Counted from the stretch's first letter, positions 10,232-20,546 are shown. The stretch is 64,000 nt of DNA from Sinimarinibacterium arenosum (GCF_005047655.1 NZ_SUKF01000004.1:186001-250000), one strand, 5' to 3'. Numbers and translations are program-made. Notes: generated from the sequence alone by a model not told the origin.

Positions 10232-10311
10232 GTTCGTTACAGTCTAGGCTTTCCGCGATCCGGCACATTGATCGCCGTCATGCGCACGTGGCGCATGCCC
10301 GGCGCCAAGGC

Positions 10312-12420
10312 TCAGCGCACCGCAAACGTCACCGGCACACTGTGCATGCGACGACCGTCCGCCGCCGTCGCCAGCGCGGTGACCGTGTGTGCACCGCGCT
10401 GCAATGGCCAGTCCCAGCGCTCGCCATCGCTGTGTCCGGCGATCTCGCCATCGACCCACCACTGCACGGCGATGGGCGTTTGCGCCCACGCCAGCTCGAA
10501 GGTGAACGCCTCCAGCGCGTCGGGAATCCGCGGATCGAGTGCCAGCTGCAGGCCGGGATACGGCTGGCGCAGCTGCGGTGTGGCCGGTAGCGGCTCCAGC
10601 GCAACCACGGCAGCGTCCGCCGGCACATCGCGCGCATCGGCGGTGTCGGCCGGCAGCACACGTCCGTCCGTGGTGGACGTCATCGCCAGTACACCGCGCG
10701 CGATCAGCGCCGGCCCGCGCGCGCCGGTGACGCCGTCGGTCGCCCGCGCATCCAGATTGCCGACCCACACACCCACCAGGGTGTTGCCGGTATAGGCCAC
10801 AGTCCAGGCATCCCGATAGTCGCTGGACGTGCCGGTCTTGACCGCAGTGCGCTGGGCAAAGCGCAGCGCCGCACCGTCGCCGAATTCGAGCAGGCGTGCC
10901 GACGGATCCGACAGCACGCCGTTGATCGCGCGCGCGGCCTCGGTCGAGAACACCGCGCGCTCCTGCCGCGCCTCGCGCGCGTCGGCGAACACCGTCAACG
11001 GCAACAGGCGACCGTCGCGCGCCAGGGCACTGTAGGCCTGCACCAGTTCGTACAAGGAGACCTCGCCGTTGCCCAGGGCCAGACCGTCGCCGTAGAACGC
11101 CGGATGCCGTTCGAGACTGCCGACCCCGAGCGCATGCAGACGCGACAGCAGCCGCTCCGCGCCGACGAACTGCAACGCCTTGACCGCCGGCACGTTCAGC
11201 GAATTCCCCAGCGCCTCGCGCACGCTGATACGGCCATAGTGGTTGCGGCTGTAGTTGCGATATTCGTGCAGGCCGGCGTTGACCCGCTCCGTCAGCTGGG
11301 CATCCTCGATCAGGGTCTGCGGCGACCAGCCCTGCTCGAACGCCAGCGCATAGACGAACGGTTTCAGCGTCGAGCCCGGCTGACGCGGCACGCGGACGGC
11401 GTCGATGCCGACCACATCCGGCGCCTCGACATCGACCACCGCCCAGGCGCGGATCTGATTGCGCTCCAGGTCCACCACCAGTGCGGCCGCCTGACGCGCG
11501 TTGTCGCCGCGCAGGTCGTGCAGACGATCCGCCAGCAGACGTTCGACCCGCGCCTGCAGATCCGCATCGAGACTGCTGAACACCACGCGATCCGGCGATG
11601 CCCCGCCCAAGGCCGCCGCCCGGCGCTGCACTTCGGCGACGAACTGCGCGGCCTGCGGCTCGGCATATGGTCGCTGCCACACCAATGACGATGTCTCGAG
11701 CTGCATCGCGCGGGCTGAGTCCAAGGCGCCGGCTGCGCGCATCGCGCCCGCCAGTCGCGTGATCGCCGCATCGAGCGCCTCGGGCTGACGCCGCAGCCGC
11801 GACGGCGCGCGCACCATCACCGCCAATGCCAGCGTCTCGCGGGCGTCCAGCGTCTCCAGACTGCGGCCGAAGTAGTAGCGCGCCGCCTGCACCACGCCAC
11901 GACGGTTGGCCCCGTACGGCACCTGGTTCAGATAGAACTCGAGGATTGCGCTCTTGCTGAAGCGCGCTTCCAGCCGCATCGCTTCGAAGCCTTCGACCCA
12001 GCGCGACCACACGGTGCGCGGCCGTGGGTGCAGCAGGCGCACGACCTGCTCGCTGATGGTGCTGGCACCGCGCACCGCTCGCCCCGCGCGCAGGTTCTGC
12101 CACAGCGCTGCGAACCGCGCCGACCAGTCGACGCCGGCGTGCTGCCAGAACTGCCGGTCCTCGGCGCTGACAAAGGCACTGCGCAACAACGGTGGCATCT
12201 GCTCCAGACTCACGACGGCACTGCGATTCCAGTCACCGTCGTACTGCACCGCCAGCAGGCGACCATCGCGATCCCGCACCGGCTGCTGTGAAGACGCGGC
12301 CTGCGGCACCGCGAGCTGCGCCGGCAGTGCGCGCTGCGCGGCCACGGTGGCAACGAGCAGCAGCACACCGGCAGCGGCGCACGCCGCCATCGCTCGACGC
12401 AGACTCAGGCGTCGATGCAT
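10312..12420 (-). CDS. pbpC: Penicillin-binding protein 1C (peptidoglycan glycosyltransferase/transpeptidase)
   Basis: A 702-residue bifunctional class A penicillin-binding protein. A membrane anchor (about residues 10-28) is followed by a GT51 domain with the catalytic Glu in SAEDRQF (87-88) and GASTISEQ (118-125, usually GGSTITQQ). The transpeptidase domain has STLK (Ser350 nucleophile, Lys353), SLN (407-409) and KTGTS (528-532). The extra C-terminal beta domain is characteristic of PBP1C. Its ATG shares one base with the stop of the alpha-2-macroglobulin gene (TGATG), so the two are translationally coupled. This pairing is the standard one and suggests that the two proteins defend or repair the cell wall together. 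Confidence 0.95.
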   Translation of the reverse strand: MHRRLSLRRAMAACAAAGVLLLVATVAAQRALPAQLAVPQAASSQQPVRDRDGRLLAVQYDGDWNRSAVVSLEQMPPLLRSAFVSAEDRQFWQHAGVDWSARFAALWQNLRAGRAVRGASTISEQVVRLLHPRPRTVWSRWVEGFEAMRLEARFSKSAILEFYLNQVPYGANRRGVVQAARYYFGRSLETLDARETLALAVMVRAPSRLRRQPEALDAAITRLAGAMRAAGALDSARAMQLETSSLVWQRPYAEPQAAQFVAEVQRRAAALGGASPDRVVFSSLDADLQARVERLLADRLHDLRGDNARQAAALVVDLERNQIRAWAVVDVEAPDVVGIDAVRVPRQPGSTLKPFVYALAFEQGWSPQTLIEDAQLTERVNAGLHEYRNYSRNHYGRISVREALGNSLNVPAVKALQFVGAERLLSRLHALGVGSLERHPAFYGDGLALGNGEVSLYELVQAYSALARDGRLLPLTVFADAREARQERAVFSTEAARAINGVLSDPSARLLEFGDGAALRFAQRTAVKTGTSSDYRDAWTVAYTGNTLVGVWVGNLDARATDGVTGARGPALIARGVLAMTSTTDGRVLPADTADARDVPADAAVVALEPLPATPQLRQPYPGLQLALDPRIPDALEAFTFELAWAQTPIAVQWWVDGEIAGHSDGERWDWPLQRGAHTVTALATAADGRRMHSVPVTFAVR

Positions 12421-15400
12421 CAGGGCGCGACCTCCTCCACCACCAGACGGGCGCCGCCGCCATTTGCGTAGACGTCCGGCTCGTACATCTGTTCGGCATG
12501 CACGCGGCCGACCGCAAATTCACCCGTACTGACCGCCTGCCCGACCCAGCTCAGTGCGTACTGTCCGGCCGGCAGCGCCGCGGCAAAGTGACGCACGGCG
12601 TCGAAGCGCAGTTCGCGATAGTCGAACGGATACGGATAGGCGCCGCCGCCTTCGGGCAGTTCGATGCCGGCGGCAGTGGCCAGATCCGGATTCAGCGGTT
12701 CGAGCCCGCCGGGCACGGGATCGTCGACCACGACCTGAACCATCCACGCCGGGGTCTCCAGGTTCAGATCGACCCGCACCCAGTCGCCACGTCGGACCCG
12801 CATCGGCGAGTCCTGCAGAGGCTGCCAGCCACCGTCACGATAGACAAAATACGCGCGATGCACGGTCATGCCGGCGCTTTCCGGCGACCGCGTGTCCGGC
12901 TCGACAAAGCTCAGTCGCGTTGTCGCGTAGGCACGACCGCGGCCTTCGGCCTCGATCCGCAGCTGCTGCGGCACAGCCTGCGGGGTGACGGCCTGCTGCA
13001 GCCCGGTGGTGCCGCGCCCCTGCAACGACACCGCGCCCAGTGCGGTCTGGTCCAGCGTCGCGGCAATCTGCAGTGACACCGGCTCGGCCTCGAAGCGCTG
13101 CGCATAGTCGATCACCGCCTGGGCGCAGAACAGATTTTCCTGCGTGTTCGGCCAGTGACTGCGGGCGCCGCGCGCGGCGGTGATCGAACGCACCAGCTTC
13201 AACGGCAGTTCGTCATCACGCATTGCCGGATCGGGCGCGGCCAGCAGCGCCGACAGTGCCGCGCACTGGGCGCGCAACGAACTGCCGAGCAGCCACGACC
13301 ACGCGCTGTCCTGGTCGTCGCGCAGGCTGGCACTACCGGCCGACAGCTGCATGCGCGCCAGCATGCGCTGACGCGCCGCCCGCGCCGCGTCGGCATCGCG
13401 CCCCTGCGCGGCCTGCAGGAACAGGCTTTCACCGAAAAGCCCCATGCGCGGCAGCTGCGGCAGCTGGCGCTGGATCTCCGCCGCCTCCAGGCTGCCGCGT
13501 TGCGCCAGTGCGGCCGCGATCACGGCGCGCAACTGCGCCCGCGCCTCGGCCGAGTCATAGCCGTTAGCCTCTGGGTCGTCCTGCAGCTGCGCCTGCAGAT
13601 AGGCGTCCATGCGATCCCAGGCCAGCGCCGGCGGCGTATAGCCGAGCGCCTGCAGCCAGCCAAAGGCCAGACTGGTGAACGCGGTCAGGTACGGACTGGC
13701 CTGCGCATCTCCGGCGACGAAAAACGCCATGCCGCCGCGGGGCGCCTGGAACTGTGCAGTGTCGCGCAGGGCGTCGGCAATCACGGTCTCGGCCTCCGGC
13801 CAGCGCACGTCGCTGGACAGCCGGTCACGCAGCTTCAGATATTGCGCGGCCATGACCGCGCGGCTGAGCCGTTGCTCCCAGCAGTCATAGGGATAGTCGC
13901 GCAGATACTCGAAGGCGCCGTCGAGATTGCCGATCAGACTGCCGCTGAACTGCAGCTGCAGTTCCGCATGGCGCACATCGTCAGGCACCGCGACCTGCTG
14001 CTGCAGCGGCTGGCCCGCCTGGAGCGACTGCAGATCACCGGCCGTGGCGCTGCGCCGGGACGCACGCACCGTGACGGTATGTTCGAGCGCATCGCGGTCC
14101 TGCGCATCCCCGGCGGTGGCGACAAAATGCAACGCGCTCGCCTCGGCCTCGTCGCCGACCTGCACCGGCAGGCGCACGGTCTGGCGTTCGAACGGCGCCA
14201 GCGTCAGCTGTTGCTTCAGCTGGGGCTGACTCCCTGCGGCCAGGGCGCCGCTGACGTTGATGCTGACCTCCAGCGTCCGCGTCGTATCGGCGCGATTGAG
14301 CACGCTGAACGCCGCATCGAAGCGATCACCGGCGGCGAGCTGATTGGGCATCAGCGGCCGCAGTTCGGTCGGCTTCGACACTTTGATCGCGCCTTGTCCC
14401 AGCCCCATGCGGTCGCCGGGCGTGACCGCGAGCGCCATCACGCGCCAGCCAGTCAGCTGATCCGGCAGCGCGAACGAGAACTGCGCGCGGCCCTGCGCGT
14501 CGGCCGGCAGCGACGGATTCCAGTACGCGACGAAGCGCTCGACCGAGCGCAGCGACAGATCGCCACCGCCGTCACCGCCGGCGCTGGCCCCCTTCTTCTC
14601 GAACTTCTGCCGTCCGACCAGCCGCGTCAGCAGGCCATAGTTGGCGAGGTCCAGGCCGTCGAGCGCGTTGAAGCCTTTCAGCGGGTCGTACGCGGAGGCG
14701 CCGGCGCCGATCAGATCGAACACCGCCTCGTCCAGCACCGCGACGGCGAACTCGATCGGTTCCTGGCTCGGATGCCGCGGGGTTGCCTGCAGCTGGACCG
14801 CGACGCTTTCACGGGGCCGGTACTGCGTCTGCGCCGGTGTGACCTCGACATCAATCTGCCGATGCGGCGTATCGACGTTCAGGGTCGCGTAGCCCATGCG
14901 GAAGGTCGGCTTGCCCAGATCGACGCCACCGTCCGCCTGCGGCGCGGCGACACGGGGCGACATCACCAGCACCGACACATACGATCCGGGGACGTCCTCG
15001 GGCTGGATCGGAATCTCGATCACCGGCGTGGCCTCCGCCAGGGTCTGCGCCCAGTGCCGCAGCACGCCGTAGCGTTCGACCGTGATCAGGGCACGCGCGC
15101 CGGGGAATGGATTCTTGACGAAGACCCGCGCGGTGTCGCCGACCGTGTACTTCGCCTGATCGACGCGCAGATCGAGACTGTAGTCCGGCGTGTCTTCCCA
15201 CAGCACGGCCTGCGGGCCGCGTGCGTAGATCCAGTCCTGCGTCTGCTGCAGACGGTCGGCGGTATCGCGGGTCATCGCCGTGATGCGCAGCTCGCCAGCG
15301 GCGTCCGGCGTGAAGCTGCAGCGCATACCCTCGTGCTGCGCGCGCCCCTTGCAGGTCTGCACGCGTTCCCAGCTGTGGCTGTAGCGTGTGATGTAGGCGT

Positions 15401-18041
15401 TGCCGGCGCCCTTGACCCGTGCGCCGACGGTCTTCTTGCGCTCGACCTTGATGTAGTACGGCGCACCGTCCACCGGAACGCCATCGGCATCGGCATCGAC
15501 GACGATGGCCTCGATCACGCTCGGCTGTCCGGCCTGGGCGGTCCAGCTCTTGAAGCGCACGCCGATCAGGCGGTCGCGGCCGTGATACGGCACGCTGTTG
15601 CGCGCGCCGACGCTGCGTCCGCGATCGTCCTGCACCGCGGCCTCCAGCAGCAGCACGCCGTGATAGACGCCGGCATCCTCCGGCTTCAGCGCCGCGCTCC
15701 ACTGCCCCTGCGCGTCAAGCTGCGCGCGCTGATCCAGCACCGGCGCGATATCGCGCTGGTCCGGCTCGACGCTGTCGAAGCGATACCCGAGTGCACGCGG
15801 ATCGTCCGACGAAAATCCGGTTGCCTGCAGCCGCGCCTGCAGCGTCGCCGGCGCTGCGGCAAAAGCGCCGCCGCCGTGCAGCGCGGCACTGACCTGGGCA
15901 TTGACGACCTGATCGGGCCTCGCCGTCGACGCCTGCAATTCCGCCGTGACCCGAAACGGCGCCGGGACGAAATCCGCCACCAGCATGCGCAGCGGCTCCA
16001 GCGCATTGGGCGCAAAGTCCGGCTGCAGTTCATAGCGATACCAGCCGACCACGGCGGTTTTGCCCAGAACGAAACTGCCGTCGATCGCGCCGTAGGCGTT
16101 CAGCACCAGCTTCTCGCGGCGCTGCACCACGGTTCCCGCCGCGTCGTAGATCTGCAGCGTGTAGCTGCCACTCTGCGCCGGCGCCAGTGACTTGCCGGCG
16201 TCGTCGCGCACGTAGATCTTGTACTGCACCGTATCGCCGGCGCGGTACACGCCCTGCGCCGTCGCGCCCCACGCACGCAGATGCGCATGTCGCTGCCGCC
16301 GCCACGCCGAGATCTGCTCGTGCGAGCTGCGCCAGACATCGACCTGGAAATCGTATTCCAGCGGCAACAGGGCAAAGTCGTCACCGCGGGTGACGCGTAC
16401 CATCATCGCCTCGGCGCCGCGGTTCCACGCCTGGTTCAGCTCCGGATCAAGATCGGCCGACCCCGGCAGCATCGCGACACCGTCGGCGTCGGTGCGCGCA
16501 CTTGCACGTACTTCCGTGCCGAATCCCGCGAGCACGGCGACCTCGGCATCGACCACCGGCGCGCCGTCGCTCAGCTGCGTGACCCAGACCAGCGTATTGC
16601 TGTTGCCAAGCTTGGCGTGCACCTGCCAGGGCGTGACCTCGGCAAAGAACGTGTGCTCGTCGGGCCGGGTTTCTGGCGTCGTCCGCACCGCACCGATCAC
16701 GGCACCGCTGCGGCCGTCGAGCATGCCGCGCACATCCAGCGGCATCGCAAATGCCAGATTGCGCACCGGCGCCACCGCAGTCTGATGCTGCTGCGCAGTC
16801 GCCAGACCACGCGCGTCGAGTCGATCGAACTGCGTGTCCAGTGACTGCAGATTGGTCACGACCACCGGCACTTCGCTGTCGACGCCAGCTTCGAGCACTG
16901 CACGTTCATGGTCCAGCACCAAGCGCGGACCGCGTGCGCCGGTGGTGAAGGCCGTCTGCGGCACTTCGTGCAACGCGCGACCGAATCGATCTTCGGCTCC
17001 GGCAGACAGGGCCAGGGTGTAGGCGGTCTCGGCCTTGAACGTGAACGGCAGCGTCACCGTATAGGTCTGGCCCTTGCGATGCGGTGCGCTGACCGGACGT
17101 TGATCCAGCATGCCGGCCCAGGGATCGAAGTCGTCATCTGCGGGCTGACCGGCCATCGGGTCGGGCGACAGCTGCAGGGCGGAGCGCAGCGACGCCACCG
17201 ACACCGGCGCACTGAAGACCAGCCCGATCGTCTGGTCCGGCGCACAGCCGTCAACATGGGCCTTGCCCGCGAACGTGCGCGTCTTGTCAGCCACGGTGCA
17301 TTCGATGCCCAGATAGCGCGGCGGCGGAAACGTCGTGACCGAAACTTTGGTGGCCGCAGCGATGCCGGACTCGGCGCCAAAGGCCGAACGCAAGCCCTCG
17401 GTCAACTGCAGCGTGTAGGTCTGTTCCGGCCGCAACGCGGTCTGTGGCGTGACCCGCCAGACGCTGCGCGCCTCGCCGTCCGGCGTATAGAACGGGGTTT
17501 CGTCGTCGAACAGCTCCGGCTCCACCGTCAGCGCTTCACGATCGAGACTGAAGACCTGCGCCACCGAGGCCGCCGTTACCGCCTGATTGAAACGCAGGCG
17601 CAACACCGGCTGCGTTGCTCCGCGCCACTCGGCCACCTGGGCATAACTCAGACTCGGCCGTTCGGTGACAAACCGCTGCGTATGCGCGCGGCTCAGTCGG
17701 TCTCCGCTGAGCGCGACCAGATCCGGCCGCAGCAGCACGGTGTAGGCGGTAGCCTCGCGCAGCGACGCGCTGCCCGGCAGATTGCAGGCAAGGATCTGCG
17801 GGTCCAGCCAGCGCCAGCTGCAGCCCGGATCCGGGCTGATGCTGACCGGCACTTCGTCGGCGCTGCGTTCCATCCGCCCCAGCGGGACCACCGGCTGATC
17901 GAAACTCAGCGTGATCTGGCTGGACGCGGGCACGCTATCGCCCTCGGGCGTGATTCGCTGCAGGTGCAGCTCACCGGCCTGCACGGCGGCACCGGCGAAC
18001 AGCAGCACACCCCCCAACATCAATCGATTCAAGGTCTTCAT
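12420..18041 (-). CDS. Bacterial alpha-2-macroglobulin (YfhM-like protease trap)
   Basis: An 1873-residue exported protein of the bacterial alpha-2-macroglobulin family, thought to trap invading proteases in the periplasm. It has an N-terminal signal peptide ending AVQA-GE, a series of macroglobulin-like beta domains, the bait region and alpha-2-macroglobulin core, and a thioester site CWEQ at Cys1387 in an alpha-helical TED domain. Intact Cys-x-Glu-Gln means the thioester should form. E. coli YfhM is a lipoprotein, but here no cysteine follows the signal peptide, so the protein is predicted to be soluble. The gene lies 6 bases after a small membrane-protein gene and overlaps pbpC. Identity is firm; the exact targets are unknown. 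Confidence 0.93.
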   Translation of the reverse strand: MKTLNRLMLGGVLLFAGAAVQAGELHLQRITPEGDSVPASSQITLSFDQPVVPLGRMERSADEVPVSISPDPGCSWRWLDPQILACNLPGSASLREATAYTVLLRPDLVALSGDRLSRAHTQRFVTERPSLSYAQVAEWRGATQPVLRLRFNQAVTAASVAQVFSLDREALTVEPELFDDETPFYTPDGEARSVWRVTPQTALRPEQTYTLQLTEGLRSAFGAESGIAAATKVSVTTFPPPRYLGIECTVADKTRTFAGKAHVDGCAPDQTIGLVFSAPVSVASLRSALQLSPDPMAGQPADDDFDPWAGMLDQRPVSAPHRKGQTYTVTLPFTFKAETAYTLALSAGAEDRFGRALHEVPQTAFTTGARGPRLVLDHERAVLEAGVDSEVPVVVTNLQSLDTQFDRLDARGLATAQQHQTAVAPVRNLAFAMPLDVRGMLDGRSGAVIGAVRTTPETRPDEHTFFAEVTPWQVHAKLGNSNTLVWVTQLSDGAPVVDAEVAVLAGFGTEVRASARTDADGVAMLPGSADLDPELNQAWNRGAEAMMVRVTRGDDFALLPLEYDFQVDVWRSSHEQISAWRRQRHAHLRAWGATAQGVYRAGDTVQYKIYVRDDAGKSLAPAQSGSYTLQIYDAAGTVVQRREKLVLNAYGAIDGSFVLGKTAVVGWYRYELQPDFAPNALEPLRMLVADFVPAPFRVTAELQASTARPDQVVNAQVSAALHGGGAFAAAPATLQARLQATGFSSDDPRALGYRFDSVEPDQRDIAPVLDQRAQLDAQGQWSAALKPEDAGVYHGVLLLEAAVQDDRGRSVGARNSVPYHGRDRLIGVRFKSWTAQAGQPSVIEAIVVDADADGVPVDGAPYYIKVERKKTVGARVKGAGNAYITRYSHSWERVQTCKGRAQHEGMRCSFTPDAAGELRITAMTRDTADRLQQTQDWIYARGPQAVLWEDTPDYSLDLRVDQAKYTVGDTARVFVKNPFPGARALITVERYGVLRHWAQTLAEATPVIEIPIQPEDVPGSYVSVLVMSPRVAAPQADGGVDLGKPTFRMGYATLNVDTPHRQIDVEVTPAQTQYRPRESVAVQLQATPRHPSQEPIEFAVAVLDEAVFDLIGAGASAYDPLKGFNALDGLDLANYGLLTRLVGRQKFEKKGASAGGDGGGDLSLRSVERFVAYWNPSLPADAQGRAQFSFALPDQLTGWRVMALAVTPGDRMGLGQGAIKVSKPTELRPLMPNQLAAGDRFDAAFSVLNRADTTRTLEVSINVSGALAAGSQPQLKQQLTLAPFERQTVRLPVQVGDEAEASALHFVATAGDAQDRDALEHTVTVRASRRSATAGDLQSLQAGQPLQQQVAVPDDVRHAELQLQFSGSLIGNLDGAFEYLRDYPYDCWEQRLSRAVMAAQYLKLRDRLSSDVRWPEAETVIADALRDTAQFQAPRGGMAFFVAGDAQASPYLTAFTSLAFGWLQALGYTPPALAWDRMDAYLQAQLQDDPEANGYDSAEARAQLRAVIAAALAQRGSLEAAEIQRQLPQLPRMGLFGESLFLQAAQGRDADAARAARQRMLARMQLSAGSASLRDDQDSAWSWLLGSSLRAQCAALSALLAAPDPAMRDDELPLKLVRSITAARGARSHWPNTQENLFCAQAVIDYAQRFEAEPVSLQIAATLDQTALGAVSLQGRGTTGLQQAVTPQAVPQQLRIEAEGRGRAYATTRLSFVEPDTRSPESAGMTVHRAYFVYRDGGWQPLQDSPMRVRRGDWVRVDLNLETPAWMVQVVVDDPVPGGLEPLNPDLATAAGIELPEGGGAYPYPFDYRELRFDAVRHFAAALPAGQYALSWVGQAVSTGEFAVGRVHAEQMYEPDVYANGGGARLVVEEVAP

Positions 18042-18047
18042 GGCGGC

Positions 18048-18572
18048 CTACCCGTGCAGCGCCTTGATGCGCAGATACATCGCCCCGTTCTCGTCGCCGA
18101 CCAGCTGCACAGACTTGAAGCCGGCATGGCCGGACCAGATCAGTTCGTGCTGGGTGGTGATGCTGGGCTCGGTGACCGGCAGTCCCACGGCCGTTAGCGT
18201 TGACGGCTCCAGCGCATAGCGCCCATAGCTCAGCTGCACCGTAATCCAGTCGGCCATGCCTTCGATGTAGACGACCTCGACCCCGCGCGCGTAGCGGCAG
18301 CGCTCGCTGGCCAAGGCCGCTTCACAGCGCTGCGGCGCGCCAAGGATCTCCTCGGCCTTTGCGCGGGTCACGCCCACAAATGCGGTCACATCGATCTGCA
18401 GTGCCGTCGCCCCGGTGTCCGCCGGCTGCTCGAAAGCACGTGCGTAGTCGTAGTCGTCGTGCGGTGCGGTGCGCTGCCACAGCAGCGCCGCAGCCACCAC
18501 AGCGGCAATCCCCAGCACCAACACTCCACCCCAGCCGTATCTGCGCACGCGCCACTCCGGTTTCGTATCCAC
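18048..18572 (-). CDS. Hypothetical protein with N-terminal membrane anchor
   Basis: A 174-residue protein I do not recognise. Residues 13-33 form one hydrophobic helix, preceded by a positively charged stretch (WRVRRYGW), so the rest should be periplasmic. The soluble part contains two nearby cysteines (PQRCEAALASERCRY), which could form a disulfide, and a beta-rich C-terminal half. It is the first gene of the set that continues with alpha-2-macroglobulin and pbpC, 6 bases before the former, which suggests an accessory role in that envelope system. That is inference from gene order only. Confidence 0.7.
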   Translation of the reverse strand: MDTKPEWRVRRYGWGGVLVLGIAAVVAAALLWQRTAPHDDYDYARAFEQPADTGATALQIDVTAFVGVTRAKAEEILGAPQRCEAALASERCRYARGVEVVYIEGMADWITVQLSYGRYALEPSTLTAVGLPVTEPSITTQHELIWSGHAGFKSVQLVGDENGAMYLRIKALHG

Positions 18573-18740
18573 GCGTCAGGTTCACGCATCCGGCGCCAAG
18601 ACTAGCCCAGCGCCGATTGCGCGTCTGTGATCCGATGCCGATCATCAGGTTGCCACGGCGGCTACACACGCGGCTGCCGAATCAGGCCGGCCCACGGGGC
18701 CATCTCATGGGATAATGCCTGGCTGATCGTCGCCAATTCC

Positions 18741-20540
18741 ATGTCCGTCCAACTGCTCCTCGCCACGCTGCTCGCCCTGTTGTCGGGTCCACCGCTGTAT
18801 GCGGTCGCACGGCGGCAGCTGGCGTTGCTGTCGTTTCTGGACGGCTTCGTGCTGATCAGCATCACCGGGCTGGTGCTACTGGAAGTCCTGCCGGAATCGA
18901 TTGCAACCGGGGGCATCATCAGTCTGGTGTTTGTCGCCGCCGGCATGCTCGGCCCCACTGCGCTGGAACACGGCCTCACCCATGCACGGCGCGAGGCGCA
19001 TCTGCTGGCACTGTCACTCGCAGTTCTCGGACTGGTGCTGCACAGCGTCGGCGACGGCGCGGCGTTGGCCGGTGGCGCGTCCGAGCCGGAGGAACATGTC
19101 GAAGCGCTGGGCCTGGCGATTGCGATCCACAGCATTCCGGTCGGGCTGGTGATCTGGTGGCTGCTATATCCGGTGTTCGGCTACGCGCTGCCGACACTGG
19201 CGCTGCTCGGCATGTGTGCCGGCACGGTCGTGGGCTACGTCTACGCCGGTGCGCTGTCCGGTCTGCTGGGAGCACAGGCCTGGGCCTGGTTCCAGGCGCT
19301 GATTGCCGGCTCGATCCTGCACGTGATCTTCGGGCGACCGCATATTGACGAAGATTCCGTCCATCACGTCGGTTCACCCCGCTTCGAGGGGCTCGGCAAT
19401 CTTGCCGCACTCGCCACACTGACCTGGCTCGCACTGACGCACAGCCACGGGGCCTCGCATGCAGAATCCGCGTTCGGCGAACGCCTGCTGGCACTGTCGC
19501 TGGAGGCAGCGCCGGCGCTGCTGCTGGCCTATGTCATCGGCGGCCTGATCGGCAGCGAGCTGCCGCCGCGCTGGCTGCAGTGGCTCGGTCGCGGCGGCCG
19601 CGCCTCGCAGGCGCTGCGCGGCATGGCGGCCGGCCTGCCATTGCCGGTGTGCAGCTGCGGCGTGTTGCCGCTGTATCGCTCCCTGATCCAGCGCGGCGTC
19701 CCCGCCACCGCGGCGATCGCGTTCCTGATCGCGACGCCGGAGGTCGGCCTGACCGCGCTGTTCGTCTCGGTGCCGCTGCTGGGCGTGCCCTTCACCTTGC
19801 TGCGCGTCGGCGCTGCCGCAGCGCTGGCCACCGGCATCGCCTACTGGATCGGCACGCACGCCGCACCCATCGCACCAGCGACCAACGCAGCCGCCGCATG
19901 CTGCGGCGGCGGCTGCAACGTAGCGGTGCCCGCATCGGGTCCGGCGCAGCGCCTGCGCCGTGCTGCGCGCAGTGGACTGGTGGATCTGGTCGACGACACG
20001 CTGGCCTGGATCGTCGCTGGCCTGGTCCTGGCGGCGGCGGCCGTGCCGTACGTACAGCAGGCGTTCTGGACGGAACTGCCGAATGGCCTCGACGTGCTGC
20101 TGTTCGCGTTGCTCGGCATGCCGGTGTACGTCTGTGCCACCGGCGCCACCCCGCTGGTCGCGGTGCTGATTGCCGCCGGAATCTCGCCCGGCGCGGCGAT
20201 TGCCTTTCTGCTGACCGGACCGGCAACGAACATCTCCACCTTTGGCGTGCTGCGTCAGTTGCACGGGACGCGTTTCGCAGCGCTGTTTGCATTCGGGGCC
20301 GGCGGCGGCGCGATCCTGCTCGGACTGCTGATCAACGCCCTGTTCCCCCACGGCGTGAGCCTGCAGGCCGCCGATACCCACGCACACGCCGCGCCGCTGT
20401 ACGCGTATATCAGCCTGGGGCTGCTGGGTCTGTTGTATGCCGCATCACTGCTGCGCAAGGGCGCACGCGCGCTGCTGTCCGACCTCTACGATGCCGGACG
20501 GCACTCGGCGGACGCGGCGCGACCCTCCACGGCGCACTAA
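18741..20540 (+). CDS. Permease of the SO_0444 Cu/Zn-efflux type with a ZIP-like N-terminal half
   Basis: A 599-residue polytopic membrane protein. The C-terminal 340 residues match the DUF318/ArsP-type permease: CSCGVLPLYRSLIQRG (C304, C306), ATPEVGLTALFVSVP and FLLTGPATN. Between its two helix bundles lies a cysteine-rich linker, CCGGGC (387-392), a plausible metal site as in the SO_0444 Cu/Zn exporters. The N-terminal 200 residues are also all helices and carry LHSVGDG and AIHSIP, which resemble the metal-binding histidine helices of ZIP transporters. I start at ATG 18741 because upstream codons read through an unlikely leader. Metal efflux is the best functional guess; the actual metal is unknown. 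Confidence 0.82.
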   Translation: MSVQLLLATLLALLSGPPLYAVARRQLALLSFLDGFVLISITGLVLLEVLPESIATGGIISLVFVAAGMLGPTALEHGLTHARREAHLLALSLAVLGLVLHSVGDGAALAGGASEPEEHVEALGLAIAIHSIPVGLVIWWLLYPVFGYALPTLALLGMCAGTVVGYVYAGALSGLLGAQAWAWFQALIAGSILHVIFGRPHIDEDSVHHVGSPRFEGLGNLAALATLTWLALTHSHGASHAESAFGERLLALSLEAAPALLLAYVIGGLIGSELPPRWLQWLGRGGRASQALRGMAAGLPLPVCSCGVLPLYRSLIQRGVPATAAIAFLIATPEVGLTALFVSVPLLGVPFTLLRVGAAAALATGIAYWIGTHAAPIAPATNAAAACCGGGCNVAVPASGPAQRLRRAARSGLVDLVDDTLAWIVAGLVLAAAAVPYVQQAFWTELPNGLDVLLFALLGMPVYVCATGATPLVAVLIAAGISPGAAIAFLLTGPATNISTFGVLRQLHGTRFAALFAFGAGGGAILLGLLINALFPHGVSLQAADTHAHAAPLYAYISLGLLGLLYAASLLRKGARALLSDLYDAGRHSADAARPSTAH

Positions 20541-20546
20541 AGCGCC

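Noticed and set aside
13155-16190. A 1011-codon open frame on the + strand, antisense to the alpha-2-macroglobulin gene
   Set aside because: It is rich in Arg, His, Gln and Leu without domain structure, a typical product of reading the opposite strand of a high-GC gene; the - strand gene has a thioester motif, signal peptide and correct family length.
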